This document shows, in pieces, positions 17,949 to 27,253 of a stretch of DNA of 64,000 nt (position 1 is the first letter of the stretch; each line of letters begins with the position of its first letter). The translations under genes and the position numbers were made by a program. Source of the stretch: JABFRZ01 sp964631945 (GTDB lineage Bacteria > Planctomycetota > UBA1135 > GCA-002686595); the NCBI GenBank assembly GCA_964631945.1, contig CAZWAY010000023.1:15660-79659 (forward strand). Direction: 5' to 3'. Below the pieces are notes generated by a model. It was not told the origin of the DNA. It saw only the letters and a list, made by a program, of their open reading frames with translations, and did no database searches.

Positions 17949-19502
17949 CTACTTCGCGAGCTCCACGAACGCCAGGCGGTCGTTCGGGTAGTCGAGCACC
18001 ATGCGGAACGGCGCCAGGAAGTCCTGGCCGATGTTGCCGGTGGTGTAGCGGTCGGCGAAGGCGCCGTGCTCGGCCAGGGAGAACTGCACTTGCGGCTGCT
18101 CGAAGCGGTGGCCGGCGAGCTCGAACCAGGCCAGGACGCCCGCGCGCGTGTCGCTGTTGCCGCCCACGCCGCCGCTCAGGCTCGAGCTCAGCGCGCGGCC
18201 CTCCAGGAGCCCGAGCGCGCGCGCGGCCGGGGCGTGGAAGACGAGCGTGCCGTTCGCGCCCGTGTCGATCCGGAACAGACCCTCGCGCTCGCCCTCGAAG
18301 CGCGCGCGCGTGCAGGGCGTGTTCTGGTTCAGGACCAGATCCTGCCAGCGCGCGCCGGAGAGCACGTAGCGCGCGGGATCGTGCAGCGCCAGCGCTGGGC
18401 GCCGCGTCTCGATCTCGACCACGCAGCGCGCCAGCAGGTCGTAGCCGACGATGCCGGCCACCTTGCAGCCGAAGAGCGGCTCGAGGAAGGCGAGGTCGAG
18501 CTCGACGTAGAGCGGGTCCGTGAGCGTCACCGGCCCGAGCTCGAAGCGCGTGCCGCGCCGGAACGAGGCCGTGGTGTGCCCGCCCACGCCGACGGCCACG
18601 ACCTCGCCCAGCTCCTCCAGGCCGAGCTCGTCCGCCACCGCGGGATCGATCGTCAGCGCGCCCGCGCCGGTGTCGAAGATGAACATCCCCACCGACTCGC
18701 CCTCGACCCACGGTTCGACCAGCAGGTGGCCGCTCGCGACGCGCTCGACGTCGAGCTCGGGCTCGACCTCGGGATCGAAGTGGATGTCGTCCGGGCGCAC
18801 TCCGCTCGCGCCGAAGGGCTCGGCGCCGGCCGGGAGCGGCGTCCAGGCCTCGATCGCGTAGCTCTCGTGCACCCCGGCGCCCGCGAGGGTCCAGCGCCGC
18901 GGCAGGCGCCGGCCGCCGACCTCGTGGAAGTCGGCGAAGGTCCAGGTCAGCGGGTCCGAGTCGTCCAGGTAGACGAGTTCGGCCGGCAACAGCGTGGCGG
19001 CGTCGAGCGTGAGCGTCATCGCCATGGGGGTGCCGCGCAGCACGAGCTCGAGGCGCGGGGCCTGGCCCGCCTCGATCGGCAGGGTGGCGAGGTCGAGCTC
19101 GCTCGCCGTGCTCCAGTGGCCCGAGAGCACCCAGGCGAAGAGCTTCGAGCGCTCGGCCTCCTCCAGCTCGAGCACGCTCTCGAGCCCGCTGCGGTCGCGC
19201 GTCCACGCGTGCGTGCCGTCGAAACCCGAGGCCTCGGGCAGGGCCGAGGCGAACTCGAAGCGGTAGCGTCCGTCCGCGGCCAGGACGACGCGTTGCTCGC
19301 CGTCCAGGCCCGCCGCGTGCGCCCGGCCGCGGCCCTCGAGCGGCGCGGCCTCGCTCCAGGCCCCGAGGGCCGCACGCGCGCGCTCGGCCAGCGCCTGCTG
19401 CGCGCGAATCGGCGCCGCAAGGAGGGCCGCGCACGCCGGCACGAGGACGAGCGAGGCGAGCACGGATCCGCTCCTTCTTGCCGTCGCCGCGATCCTCCTC
19501 AC
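17949..19502 (-). CDS. Secreted retropepsin-like aspartyl protease homologue
   Basis: Two aspartyl-protease motifs lie in the second half: FIFDTGAGALTID and FRIDTGANGTLVF, each a D-T-G-A with the hydrophobic flanks of retropepsin-like folds. One chain thus holds both lobes, as in two-lobe bacterial aspartyl proteases. The first 250 residues form an outer-membrane-carrier-like beta domain (RYRFEFASALPEA...WTRDRSG). GTG 19502 overlaps the upstream TGA (GTGA) and gives a good signal peptide with arginines (RRIAATARRSGSVLASLVL); 517 residues. GTG 19463, behind AAGGAG, is an alternative that would shorten the signal. Expected location is extracytoplasmic. Confidence 0.75.
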   Translation of the reverse strand: MRRIAATARRSGSVLASLVLVPACAALLAAPIRAQQALAERARAALGAWSEAAPLEGRGRAHAAGLDGEQRVVLAADGRYRFEFASALPEASGFDGTHAWTRDRSGLESVLELEEAERSKLFAWVLSGHWSTASELDLATLPIEAGQAPRLELVLRGTPMAMTLTLDAATLLPAELVYLDDSDPLTWTFADFHEVGGRRLPRRWTLAGAGVHESYAIEAWTPLPAGAEPFGASGVRPDDIHFDPEVEPELDVERVASGHLLVEPWVEGESVGMFIFDTGAGALTIDPAVADELGLEELGEVVAVGVGGHTTASFRRGTRFELGPVTLTDPLYVELDLAFLEPLFGCKVAGIVGYDLLARCVVEIETRRPALALHDPARYVLSGARWQDLVLNQNTPCTRARFEGEREGLFRIDTGANGTLVFHAPAARALGLLEGRALSSSLSGGVGGNSDTRAGVLAWFELAGHRFEQPQVQFSLAEHGAFADRYTTGNIGQDFLAPFRMVLDYPNDRLAFVELAK

Positions 19503-20053
19503 GGGTGCATGGCCGCCGCGCGCTGCGAGATCTGCTCGGGCGTCAGGTCCTCGATGTGCGTGGCCAGCGTCCACTGGTGCCCGAAGGGATCGACCACGGT
19601 GCCCGAGCGATCGCCGTAGAACTGGTCCTTCACGGGGCGGACGAGCTTGGCGCCGGCGGCCACGGCCTGCTTCACGCGCGCGTCGACGCCCTCCACGTAG
19701 ACCAGCAGGCTCACCGGCGTCCCGCCGTAGCTCGTCGGGCCGCGGAAACCCATCTCGGGGAACTCGTCGGCCAGCATCACGACCGAGTCGCCGATCTTCA
19801 GCTCGGCGTGGCCGAGCTTGCCGCCGCCCATGTCGATGCGCATGAGCTCCTTGGCGCCGAACGCCTTGCGGTAGAACTCCAGCGCGCGCACGCCCCCGCG
19901 CACGATCAGGTAGGGCGTGACGGAGTGGTAGCCGTCGGGGACGGGCTGCACCTTCTTGGCGGGTTGGGTCGAGGCTTTCCCGGCCGTCTGCTTGGCCGAG
20001 GCTTTCTTCACGGGTCGCCGGGCGGTCTTCTTCGCCGTCTTCGCTTTGGCCAT
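19499..20053 (-). CDS. VOC superfamily protein (PhnB/glyoxalase-like)
   Basis: The 184-residue product has a lysine/alanine-rich N-terminal tail of about 38 residues and then a VOC domain of the PhnB type: PYLIVRGGVRALEFYRKAFGA, GHAELKIGDSVVMLADE and DRSGTVVDPFGHQWTLATHIED. PhnB-like VOC proteins form beta-alpha-beta-beta-beta barrels, and many have no known enzyme activity. The basic tail resembles histone H1-like tails of some high-GC bacteria and might contact nucleic acid (inference). Its stop overlaps the start of the aspartyl-protease gene, so coupling is likely. Confidence 0.85.
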   Translation of the reverse strand: MAKAKTAKKTARRPVKKASAKQTAGKASTQPAKKVQPVPDGYHSVTPYLIVRGGVRALEFYRKAFGAKELMRIDMGGGKLGHAELKIGDSVVMLADEFPEMGFRGPTSYGGTPVSLLVYVEGVDARVKQAVAAGAKLVRPVKDQFYGDRSGTVVDPFGHQWTLATHIEDLTPEQISQRAAAMHP

Positions 20054-20113
20054 GTCGTCTCGCTGGAATCTGGGTGGAGAGGGAGGTCCGGCGCAGTGTA
20101 GCGTCGCGCCGGC

Positions 20114-20470
20114 TCACGGACTCGTGCGCAGGCTGCGCAGGAAGAGCATCAGGGCGAGCCACAGACCGGCCAGCACGAGGCGCAGCCCGAGTCCGTCCAG
20201 GAGCGCGATCGAGAGCGCGAAGCAGGCGCTCACCAGCAGGTAGGCGCGGCGCTTGGCGGCGCGCGGGATGCTGCGCTCGCGCTGCCACTGCTCGAGGTAC
20301 GGCCCGAGGCGCGGGTGGGCCAGCATGCGCGCGTGGGTCTCGGGCGAGGCGCGCACGAAGCAGGCCGCGGCCAGCAGCAAGAACGGCGTGGTCGGGAGCA
20401 GCGGCAGGAACACGCCGACGAGGCCGAGGGCCATGCACAGCCAGCCGGCGAGCATCAGGAGGGTGCGCAT
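20114..20470 (-). CDS. YbaN/DUF454 family inner-membrane protein
   Basis: The 118-residue product matches the small YbaN family: TLLMLAGWLCMALGLVGVFLPLLPTTPFLLLAAACF forms the first two membrane helices with the hallmark PLLPTTPF turn, then a cytoplasmic segment (HPRLGPYLEQWQRERSIPRAAK) and two more helices. Function is unknown throughout the family. It is divergent from the cytochrome gene across 86 bases, so both promoters should lie there. Confidence 0.9.
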   Translation of the reverse strand: MRTLLMLAGWLCMALGLVGVFLPLLPTTPFLLLAAACFVRASPETHARMLAHPRLGPYLEQWQRERSIPRAAKRRAYLLVSACFALSIALLDGLGLRLVLAGLWLALMLFLRSLRTSP

Positions 20471-20556
20471 GGCGGCCGGCCATGACAGCCGAACGCGCGG
20501 GCGGCGGGCAAGGGCCTGGCTTGCGGTCCTCCCGCGCAGCGGGCGACACTCGCGCC

Positions 20557-22437
20557 ATGACGCGCGTCATCCGGTTGTCGCTCGGCCTTGGCCTCGCTGC
20601 CCTGAGCGGAGCCGGGAGCGGTGCCGCACGCGCGGCCCAGGACGAGGCGCGCGCGCGCACCGCGCTGGAGCTCGCCGACGAGGGCTACGCCGGCTCGGAG
20701 AGCTGCCGCGAGTGCCACGCGGCGAACCATGCGAGCTGGCACGCCTCCTACCACCGCACGATGACGCAGGTGCCCTCGGTCGCGGCCGTGCTGGCGCCGT
20801 TCACGGGCACGACCCCGGCCCTCGAGGGCGTGGCCTTCGAGCTCGCGCGCGAGGGCGAGGCCTTCTTCGCGACGCCGCTGCCGGCGACGCCCGCATCCGC
20901 AAGGCAGGCGTCGAGCTCGGTCTCGCGCGGCGCGCGCGCGCGCGTGGCGCTGACGACCGGCGCGCACCACTACCAGGCCTACTGGCTGGCCGCGCCGGAC
21001 TCGGGCCGACTCGAGCTCTTCCCGCTGGTGTGGCTCACGGCCGAGCGCGAATGGGCCCCGCGCAAGGCCATGTTCCTGGCTCCGCCGGGTGCGACGGGCG
21101 CCGAGACCGATCGCTGGCAGGAGTCCTGCATCCAGTGCCACGCGACCAATGGAACGCCGCGCCACGCGCCGAGCGGCGCCACGCGCGTGGCCGAGCTCGG
21201 CATCGCCTGCGAGGCCTGCCACGGCCCGGGCGCGGCGCACGTCGCCTGGCGCCGCGGCCCCGAGGCCGAGACGGCGGCCGGGCCCGACTCGGGCCTGGTC
21301 GTGCCCTCCGCGCTCGACCCGCGGCGCTCGACCGAGGTCTGTGGCCAGTGCCACGGCATCCACGTCTTCCCTGAGCCCGGCGCGCGCGAGCGCTGGCGCA
21401 ACCAGGGCTTCGCCTACCGCCCGGGCGCCGAGCTCGCCGCCACGCGCGAACTCCTGCGCGGGCGGCCCGAGCGCAACTCGCAGGCCCTGCGCGCCTTCCT
21501 CGCGCGCAACCCGGACACGCTCGCCGAGCTCTTCTGGTCCGACGGCCAGGTGCGCGTCTCGGGACGCGAATACAACGGCCTGGTCGAGTCGGCCTGCTTC
21601 CAGCGCGGCGAGGGCGAGCGCCGCATGAGCTGCCTCTCGTGCCACGAGCTGCACGCCTCGCCCGAGCGCGTCGCCGCCGGCTGGGCCGCCGACCAGCTCC
21701 GGCCCGACATGGACGGCCCGCGCGCGTGCCTCGGCTGTCACTCGGCCCTGGCCGAGCCGGAGGCGCGCAACGCGCACACGCACCACGCGCCGGGCTCGAG
21801 CGGCGACGACTGCCTGAACTGCCACATGCCCTACACGACCTACGGGCTCACCAAGGCCATCCGCAGCCACACGATCACGCGCCCGAGCGTGAGCGAGTCG
21901 CTCGCCACCGGTCGCCCGAACGCGTGCAACCAGTGCCATCTCGACCGCAGCCTGGGCTGGACCGCCGACGCGCTCGAGCGGTGGTACGGAATCGCGCGCC
22001 CACCGCTCGACACCGACCAGGAACACCTCGCGGCCGCCGTGCCGTGGACGCTCGCCGGCGACGCCGGCCAGCGCGCGCTGATGGCCTGGACCCTCGGCTG
22101 GGAGCCCGCCCGCGACGCCTCCGGCACGGGCTGGATGCCCTACCTCGTCAGCACGCTGCTGCTCGACGACTACGACGCCGTGCGCTGGATCGCCGCCCGC
22201 ACCGCGCGCCTCGACCCGCGTCACGCGCACTTCACGCTCGACTTCTTCCAGGAGCTCGAGGTCCAGCGCGACCACGTGCGCGAGACCGTGCTCTCGACCT
22301 GGCTGCGCGACGGCCTCGAGGCGCGCGCGGACCAGCGCGCGGCCGTGCTCTTTGGCGCCGACGGCAAGCTGGACGAGGCGACCTTCCGACGCCTCTACCG
22401 CGCCCGCGACCTGAGGCCGGTGAGGCTGGCGGAGTGA
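20557..22437 (+). CDS. Octaheme c-type cytochrome
   Basis: The 626-residue product has a signal peptide (MTRVIRLSLGLGLAALSG...ARA) and eight CxxCH heme motifs, with first cysteines near residues 50, 191, 218, 262, 359, 391, 419 and 457. Spacing and flanks (YAGSESCRECH, CEACHGPGAAH, CLNCHMPYTTYG) recall cytochrome c554 and decaheme/octaheme multiheme relatives used in periplasmic electron transfer. The last 150 residues are helical and heme-free, with repeats resembling HEAT or TPR helices. No maturation genes are near. Substrate or partner is unknown. Start ATG 20557 is set by the signal peptide. Confidence 0.88.
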   Translation: MTRVIRLSLGLGLAALSGAGSGAARAAQDEARARTALELADEGYAGSESCRECHAANHASWHASYHRTMTQVPSVAAVLAPFTGTTPALEGVAFELAREGEAFFATPLPATPASARQASSSVSRGARARVALTTGAHHYQAYWLAAPDSGRLELFPLVWLTAEREWAPRKAMFLAPPGATGAETDRWQESCIQCHATNGTPRHAPSGATRVAELGIACEACHGPGAAHVAWRRGPEAETAAGPDSGLVVPSALDPRRSTEVCGQCHGIHVFPEPGARERWRNQGFAYRPGAELAATRELLRGRPERNSQALRAFLARNPDTLAELFWSDGQVRVSGREYNGLVESACFQRGEGERRMSCLSCHELHASPERVAAGWAADQLRPDMDGPRACLGCHSALAEPEARNAHTHHAPGSSGDDCLNCHMPYTTYGLTKAIRSHTITRPSVSESLATGRPNACNQCHLDRSLGWTADALERWYGIARPPLDTDQEHLAAAVPWTLAGDAGQRALMAWTLGWEPARDASGTGWMPYLVSTLLLDDYDAVRWIAARTARLDPRHAHFTLDFFQELEVQRDHVRETVLSTWLRDGLEARADQRAAVLFGADGKLDEATFRRLYRARDLRPVRLAE

Positions 22438-22570
22438 GGTGGCTTTTTCAGCCATGATCCAGACAGGGACAATCCGTGGGCCGCAGCGAGGCGGATGCCG
22501 AACCCGAGCTCGCGTGCTTCCAACGAAGATCGATGGGTCGAACAGCCTTCAGCGGATGCGAGGAGTCGCA

Positions 22571-23053
22571 ATGAGGAGTGTCGTACTGGTGGCGTTGCTG
22601 CATTGCAGCGGGTGCCTGGGTCCCCGTACCACGCCCGACGCGGATCCTCTCCCTCCGGCTCCGCCGATTGTCGTGGATACGCCCCTCTCGGTTACCTCCA
22701 CCGTGATCCAGCGTGAGCGAGCCTACCCCCTCGTCCGCAAGAGCTGCTGTGGGAACCAGACGGTCGCGGTCTACTCAGGGAGCTGGGCGGAGCAGCGGAT
22801 CGTCACCGTGCTGTCCGACGGCGACAAGCTTTCCGTCCGTGCCGCCTACTGCACGGATTCCGGCGACTTCGAAGGCGAGGTGGGTGAGCTGTCGCGCTGG
22901 TGGAAGGACGGAGACTCCGTGGTCCTGGATCTCCAGATCCTGCCCAGGAACCGTTCGACTGGAGCCAAGATCATCGAGCGCTGGCGCGGCCGGTTGGGGC
23001 TGTCCGGGGCTCAGCCAACGAATGACGAGTCGGCGCCGGTCGACGATGCCTGA
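22571..23053 (+). CDS. Small lipoprotein, hypothetical
   Basis: The 160-residue product starts at ATG 22571 with GCGAGGAG six bases upstream. The N-terminus is short and hydrophobic with two cysteines (VVLVALLHCSGCLG), so lipidation is likely although the lipobox is not perfect. A proline-rich linker leads to a small domain with a CC pair (VRKSCCGNQTVAVYSG) and a beta-rich end. Nothing in it is recognised as a known family. It stands alone between the cytochrome and DUF523 genes. Confidence 0.6.
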   Translation: MRSVVLVALLHCSGCLGPRTTPDADPLPPAPPIVVDTPLSVTSTVIQRERAYPLVRKSCCGNQTVAVYSGSWAEQRIVTVLSDGDKLSVRAAYCTDSGDFEGEVGELSRWWKDGDSVVLDLQILPRNRSTGAKIIERWRGRLGLSGAQPTNDESAPVDDA

Positions 23054-23291
23054 GCCAGCTTGGATCGCCTCGTTCGCGACGGAGGCTCGTGGTCATAGAA
23101 ACTAGCCCACATGATCAGGACCACTGATCGAGAGCGCAAGGCCCTGAGCCTGCACAAGATGACGTCGAACCCTGCGCCGAACGACTACGGAAGTGCGACG
23201 CAAGGCCAGCGTGGGGGCGCGGCGCTCGCAGGCTCCCGACAGAAGCGGAGCGCGGCGGCGGCCCGGCGGCGCGACGCGCTACGCTGCGTCG

Positions 23292-24314
23292 ATGCAGCCC
23301 TCGAAGAAGAGCCGCGAACCCGGCGCCTGGCAGGCGTGGCACGCGCGCGCCGGGTCGATTCGCCTGGGCATCTCGACCTGCCTCCTGGGCGAGAAGGTGC
23401 GCTACGACGGCGGGCACAAGCGCGACGGCTTCCTGGTGGACGAGCTCGGGCGCTGGGTCGAGTGGGTCAGCGTGTGCCCCGAGGTCGAGATCGGCATGGG
23501 CACGCCGCGTCCGAGCGTGCGCTTGGTGGAGGACGGCGGCGCGGGCAAGGGGGCGGGGGGGCTGCGCCTGCTCTCGCCCGCCACGGGCGAGGACTTCACC
23601 GCGCGCATCGAGGCGTACTCGGTGGAGCGTGTGAGCGAGCTGCGCGCGCTCGAGCTGGACGGCTATGTGCTCAAGAAGAATTCGCCCTCGTGCGGCATGG
23701 CCCGGGTGAAGGTCTGGGGCTCGTCCGGACCGCTGCGCAAGGACGGCGTGGGGCTGTACGCGCGCGCGCTGCTCGAGGCCTGGCCGCACCTGCCGGTCGA
23801 GGAGGAGGGGCGGCTCGCGGATCCGGTGCTGCGCGAGAACTTCGTCGAGCGCATCTTCTGCCGCAACCGCTGGCGCACGCTGCTCGCGGGCGGGTGCACG
23901 CGCGGCCGCCTGGTCGAGTTCTGGACCGCGCACAAGCTGCTGGTGCGCGCCCACGACGAGCCGGGCTACCAGGCCCTCGGCAGGCTCGTCGGCTCGGCCA
24001 GCAAGGGCAGCACCACCGCGCTCTACGCGGGCTTCGAGGCCGAGTTCTTCGCCGCGCTCGCCAAGAAGGCGACGCCGCGCAAGCACGTCAACGTGCTGCA
24101 GCACGCCATGGGCTACCTGCGCGAGCACCTCGACCCCGGCGAGCGTGGCCAGCTGGCCGCGGCGATCGAGGACTACCGCCAGGGGCTCCTGCCGCTGGTC
24201 GTGCCGATCACGCTGGTGCGCTTCCAGGTCGAGAAGCACCGCATCGAGTACCTGCTCGGCCAGCTCTACTTCGATCCGCACCCGAAGGAGCTGATGCTGC
24301 GCAATCGGGTGTGA
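23292..24314 (+). CDS. DUF523-DUF1722 fusion protein (YbgA-like)
   Basis: ATG 23292 gives a 340-residue protein. Residues 20-170 match DUF523: IRLGISTCLLGEKVRYDGGHKRD at the start, CPEVEIGMGTPR, and the cysteine motif KKNSPSCG. Residues 180-330 match DUF1722/YbgA: a long helix with HKLLVRAHDEPGYQALG and VTLVRFQVEK-type ends. The fusion is widespread in bacteria; proposed links include thiouridine or DNA-repair metabolism, none proved. The upstream 237 bases hold no other gene. TACGCT at 23280-23285 could be a -10 element. Confidence 0.9.
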   Translation: MQPSKKSREPGAWQAWHARAGSIRLGISTCLLGEKVRYDGGHKRDGFLVDELGRWVEWVSVCPEVEIGMGTPRPSVRLVEDGGAGKGAGGLRLLSPATGEDFTARIEAYSVERVSELRALELDGYVLKKNSPSCGMARVKVWGSSGPLRKDGVGLYARALLEAWPHLPVEEEGRLADPVLRENFVERIFCRNRWRTLLAGGCTRGRLVEFWTAHKLLVRAHDEPGYQALGRLVGSASKGSTTALYAGFEAEFFAALAKKATPRKHVNVLQHAMGYLREHLDPGERGQLAAAIEDYRQGLLPLVVPITLVRFQVEKHRIEYLLGQLYFDPHPKELMLRNRV

Positions 24315-24439
24315 GGCGGCGGCAAGGAGCGGGGAAGGAGTCCCCCACCTGGGCCGCATCCGGTGCTAGCCTGGGGCCTTCCGGTGCCCTCCGGGCCTCC
24401 GCGGCCCGGGTGGCCTTCCCCCGGACGAAGGAGCGCAGC

Positions 24440-27247
24440 GTGACGAAGCGAGCTCGGCCTCTGTGGGTTTCTCTGGCCTGCCTGGTGCCGTTCGGAGTCG
24501 TGTGCGCGAGTTCGGCTCTGGCTCAGGGCGAGCCGGCCCGAGCCTCGGAGCGACACGCGCTCGTGTTCGAGGGCTTCGTGCTCGAGTCCGACGGGACGCC
24601 CGTGCCGGGCGCGGTGGTGGTGAGCAGCGCGGGCGGACGCGCCTGCACGGATCGGAACGGCCACTATCGCCTCGAGGCCCAGGCGCCGATCGAGGCGCAG
24701 AGCGTCCAGCTCACCGGAGTCGGCGCCGCGAGCCGCATGGCGAGCACGAGCGTCGCGCTGGGCGCCCCGGGCCGTGTCCTGCAGGCGAGTCCGCTCGTGC
24801 TCACGCGCGGGCTCTCCTGCCAGCCGAGCTGGCTCCCGACCTTCGGAGGCCTGCCGGGCACGAACGGGAGAGTGCAGGCCCTGACCGTGTTCGACGACGG
24901 CAGCGGCCCGGCCATGTACGTGGGCGGCACCTTCACTACCGCCGGTGGCGTGGCGGCGAATCGGGTCGCGCGCTGGGACGGCTCCGAGTGGACGGTGCTC
25001 GGCGCTGGCGTGGACGACGAGGTCCGAGCCCTGGTGGTGTTCGACGATGGCGCCGGGGCGGCGCTCTACGTCGCGGGTGACTTCGTCAACGCGGGCGGCG
25101 CGGCGGCGAGTCACGTCGCCAGGTGGGATGGCTCGAGCTGGTCGGCGCTGGGCAGCGGCGTGACCGGCGACGTGGCCTCGCTGGCGGTGTTCGACGACGG
25201 CGGCGGAGCGGCGCTGTTCGCGGGTGGCAGCTTCCTCTCGGCCGGCGGTTCGCCGGCCAGCTCCATCGCCAAGTGGGACGGCTCGAGCTGGTCGGCCCTG
25301 GGCAGCGGCACGAGCGGGGGAGTCCAGGCCCTGGCGGTGTTCGACGACGGCGGCGGGGCCGCGCTCTACGCCGGCGGCATCTTCACCCAGGCCGGGGGTG
25401 TTTCCGCCTCTCGCATCGCGAAGTGGAACGGCTCGGGCTGGTCGGCGCTCGGAAGCGGTGTCAGCGGCGGCCTCAGCCCGGGCGTGCGCGCCCTGGCGGT
25501 GTTCGAGGACGGAGGTGGATCCGCGCTCTACGTCGGCGGCGGCTTCAGCCTGGCCGGCGGAGTCAGCGCGTCCTCCATCGCGCGCTGGAACGGCTCGGCC
25601 TGGTCGGCGGTCGGCGGCGGGCTCAGCAGCAGCGTCGCCGCCCTGGCGGTGTTCGACGACGGCAGCGGGCCGGAGCTGTACGCGGGTGGCGGCTTCACCA
25701 GCGTGGGCGGCACGGTCGTGAACCACATCGCGCGCTGGAACGGCTCGAGCTGGGGCGCGGCGGGCGGCGGGACGAACCTTCCCATCGATGCCCTGACGGC
25801 GTTCGACGACGGCGGCGGGCCCGCGCTGTTCGCGGGCGGCTTCTTCTCGACGGCCGGAGGCGTGGCGGCGAACGAGATCGCCAGGTGGGACGGCTCGGGT
25901 TGGTCGGCGCTGGGCAGCGGGATCAACGCCGGGGTCTATGCCGTGACCACCTTCGACGATGGCGGTGGCCCAGCCCTCTACGTGGCGGGCCATCTCTCCA
26001 GCGCGGGCGGCGTGACCGTGAACCACGTCGGGCGCTGGGACGGCTCGAGCTGGTCGGCGCTCGGCAGCGGGACAGACCGCAACGTCGTCAATGCCCTGGC
26101 GGTGTTCGACGACGGTAGTGGACCGGCGCTCTACGCGGGCGGCGACTTCTGGAGCGCCGGTGGGGTGTCGGCGCATGGCGTCGCGAAGTGGGACGGCGCG
26201 AGCTGGTCGGCGCTCGGCAGCGGGGTGGACGGCAGCGGGGTGTCGGGCGGCGAGGTCGCCGCTCTGGCGGTGTTCGACGACGGCGGCGGACCCGCGCTCT
26301 ACGCGGGCGGCTTCTTCAGCAGCGCCGGCGGCTCGTCCGCGAGCAACATCGCCCGCTGGGATGGTACGAACTGGACCGCACTGGGCGGCGGCGTGAACAG
26401 CACCGTCATGGCCCTGGTGGTGTTCGACGGAGGCGCTGGGCCGGAGCTGGTCGCGGGCGGCAACTTCACGACCGCCGGTGGCGTGTCGGCCAAGCACATC
26501 GCGAAGTGGGACGGCTCGAGCTGGATGGCCCTGGGAAGCGGGATGAACCAGTCCGTTTCCGCCCTGGCGGTGTTCGACGACGGCGCCGGGCTCGATCTCT
26601 ACGCCGGGGGCTACTTCACGGCCGCTGGCGGCACTCCGAGCAACCTCGTCGCGCGCTGGGACGGCGCCGGTTGGACGGCACTCGGCGCCGGACTGGGCGT
26701 GACCACTTTCGCACGGGTCTCGGCCCTGGGCGTGTTCGACGACGGCAGTGGACCGGCCCTCTACGTGGGGGGCTGGTTCTCCTCCGCCGGTGGCGTCGCC
26801 GCCAACGCCCTCGCGCGCTGGAACGGTTCGAGCTGGGCAGCCCTGGGCAGCGGGATGAGCGCCGTCGTGTACACCCTCGGGGCGCACGACGTCGGCGGCG
26901 CGGCGCTCCACGCCGGCGGTGAGGGAACCGCGTTCGACTCCGGCGACAGTGGCCTCGCCAGGTGGTCGCGCTGTCCGGACTCGGCCGCGCCCGTGCTCAC
27001 CTGTCCCGTACAGGTGAACGTGGTGGACGACCTCCTCGGTCCGCCGGGCGAGGTCGTGCACTTCACGGTCTCCGCCACCGACAACCTGGATCCGGCTCCG
27101 AGCGTGGTGTGCGTGCCGCCCTCGGGCAGCGTCTTCCCGCGCGGCACGACCCTCGTGACCTGCACGGCCACGGACTCTCTGGGCAACCAGGGGACCTGCC
27201 AGTTCCCGGTCCAGGTCGCGGTCAAGCTGCGCGCGGGCTCGCGCTGA
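24440..27247 (+). CDS. Secreted propeller-repeat protein with HYR domain
   Basis: GTG 24440 follows GAAGGAG by six bases. The 935-residue product has a signal peptide ending ASSALAQ, a CarboxypepD-regulatory-like domain (EGFVLESDGTPVPGAVV...TDRNGHYRLEAQ), then 13 clear and one degenerate repeat of about 46 residues with the core VFDDGGGPALYAGGxF-AGG and IARWDGSSWSALGSG. These probably fold as propeller blades. A C-terminal HYR (hyalin repeat) domain follows (APVLTCPVQVNV...TLVTCTATDSLGNQGTC). It is probably a cell-surface or secreted adhesion-type protein; ligand unknown. Its 3' end abuts the ispG fragment. Confidence 0.85.
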   Translation: MTKRARPLWVSLACLVPFGVVCASSALAQGEPARASERHALVFEGFVLESDGTPVPGAVVVSSAGGRACTDRNGHYRLEAQAPIEAQSVQLTGVGAASRMASTSVALGAPGRVLQASPLVLTRGLSCQPSWLPTFGGLPGTNGRVQALTVFDDGSGPAMYVGGTFTTAGGVAANRVARWDGSEWTVLGAGVDDEVRALVVFDDGAGAALYVAGDFVNAGGAAASHVARWDGSSWSALGSGVTGDVASLAVFDDGGGAALFAGGSFLSAGGSPASSIAKWDGSSWSALGSGTSGGVQALAVFDDGGGAALYAGGIFTQAGGVSASRIAKWNGSGWSALGSGVSGGLSPGVRALAVFEDGGGSALYVGGGFSLAGGVSASSIARWNGSAWSAVGGGLSSSVAALAVFDDGSGPELYAGGGFTSVGGTVVNHIARWNGSSWGAAGGGTNLPIDALTAFDDGGGPALFAGGFFSTAGGVAANEIARWDGSGWSALGSGINAGVYAVTTFDDGGGPALYVAGHLSSAGGVTVNHVGRWDGSSWSALGSGTDRNVVNALAVFDDGSGPALYAGGDFWSAGGVSAHGVAKWDGASWSALGSGVDGSGVSGGEVAALAVFDDGGGPALYAGGFFSSAGGSSASNIARWDGTNWTALGGGVNSTVMALVVFDGGAGPELVAGGNFTTAGGVSAKHIAKWDGSSWMALGSGMNQSVSALAVFDDGAGLDLYAGGYFTAAGGTPSNLVARWDGAGWTALGAGLGVTTFARVSALGVFDDGSGPALYVGGWFSSAGGVAANALARWNGSSWAALGSGMSAVVYTLGAHDVGGAALHAGGEGTAFDSGDSGLARWSRCPDSAAPVLTCPVQVNVVDDLLGPPGEVVHFTVSATDNLDPAPSVVCVPPSGSVFPRGTTLVTCTATDSLGNQGTCQFPVQVAVKLRAGSR

Positions 27248-27253
27248 GTCGGA

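Noticed and set aside
17949..20660. Single 900-residue reverse protein joining the aspartyl-protease gene with upstream sequence
   Set aside because: The upstream part is a shadow of the VOC and YbaN genes; the real gene starts at 19502 or 19463 with a signal peptide.
24266..27061. Reverse-strand frame of 931 codons opposite the propeller-repeat gene
   Set aside because: Its apparent repeats (RPARAVPxRD) are just the complement of the real repeats, and it lacks a signal, domain and ribosome site.
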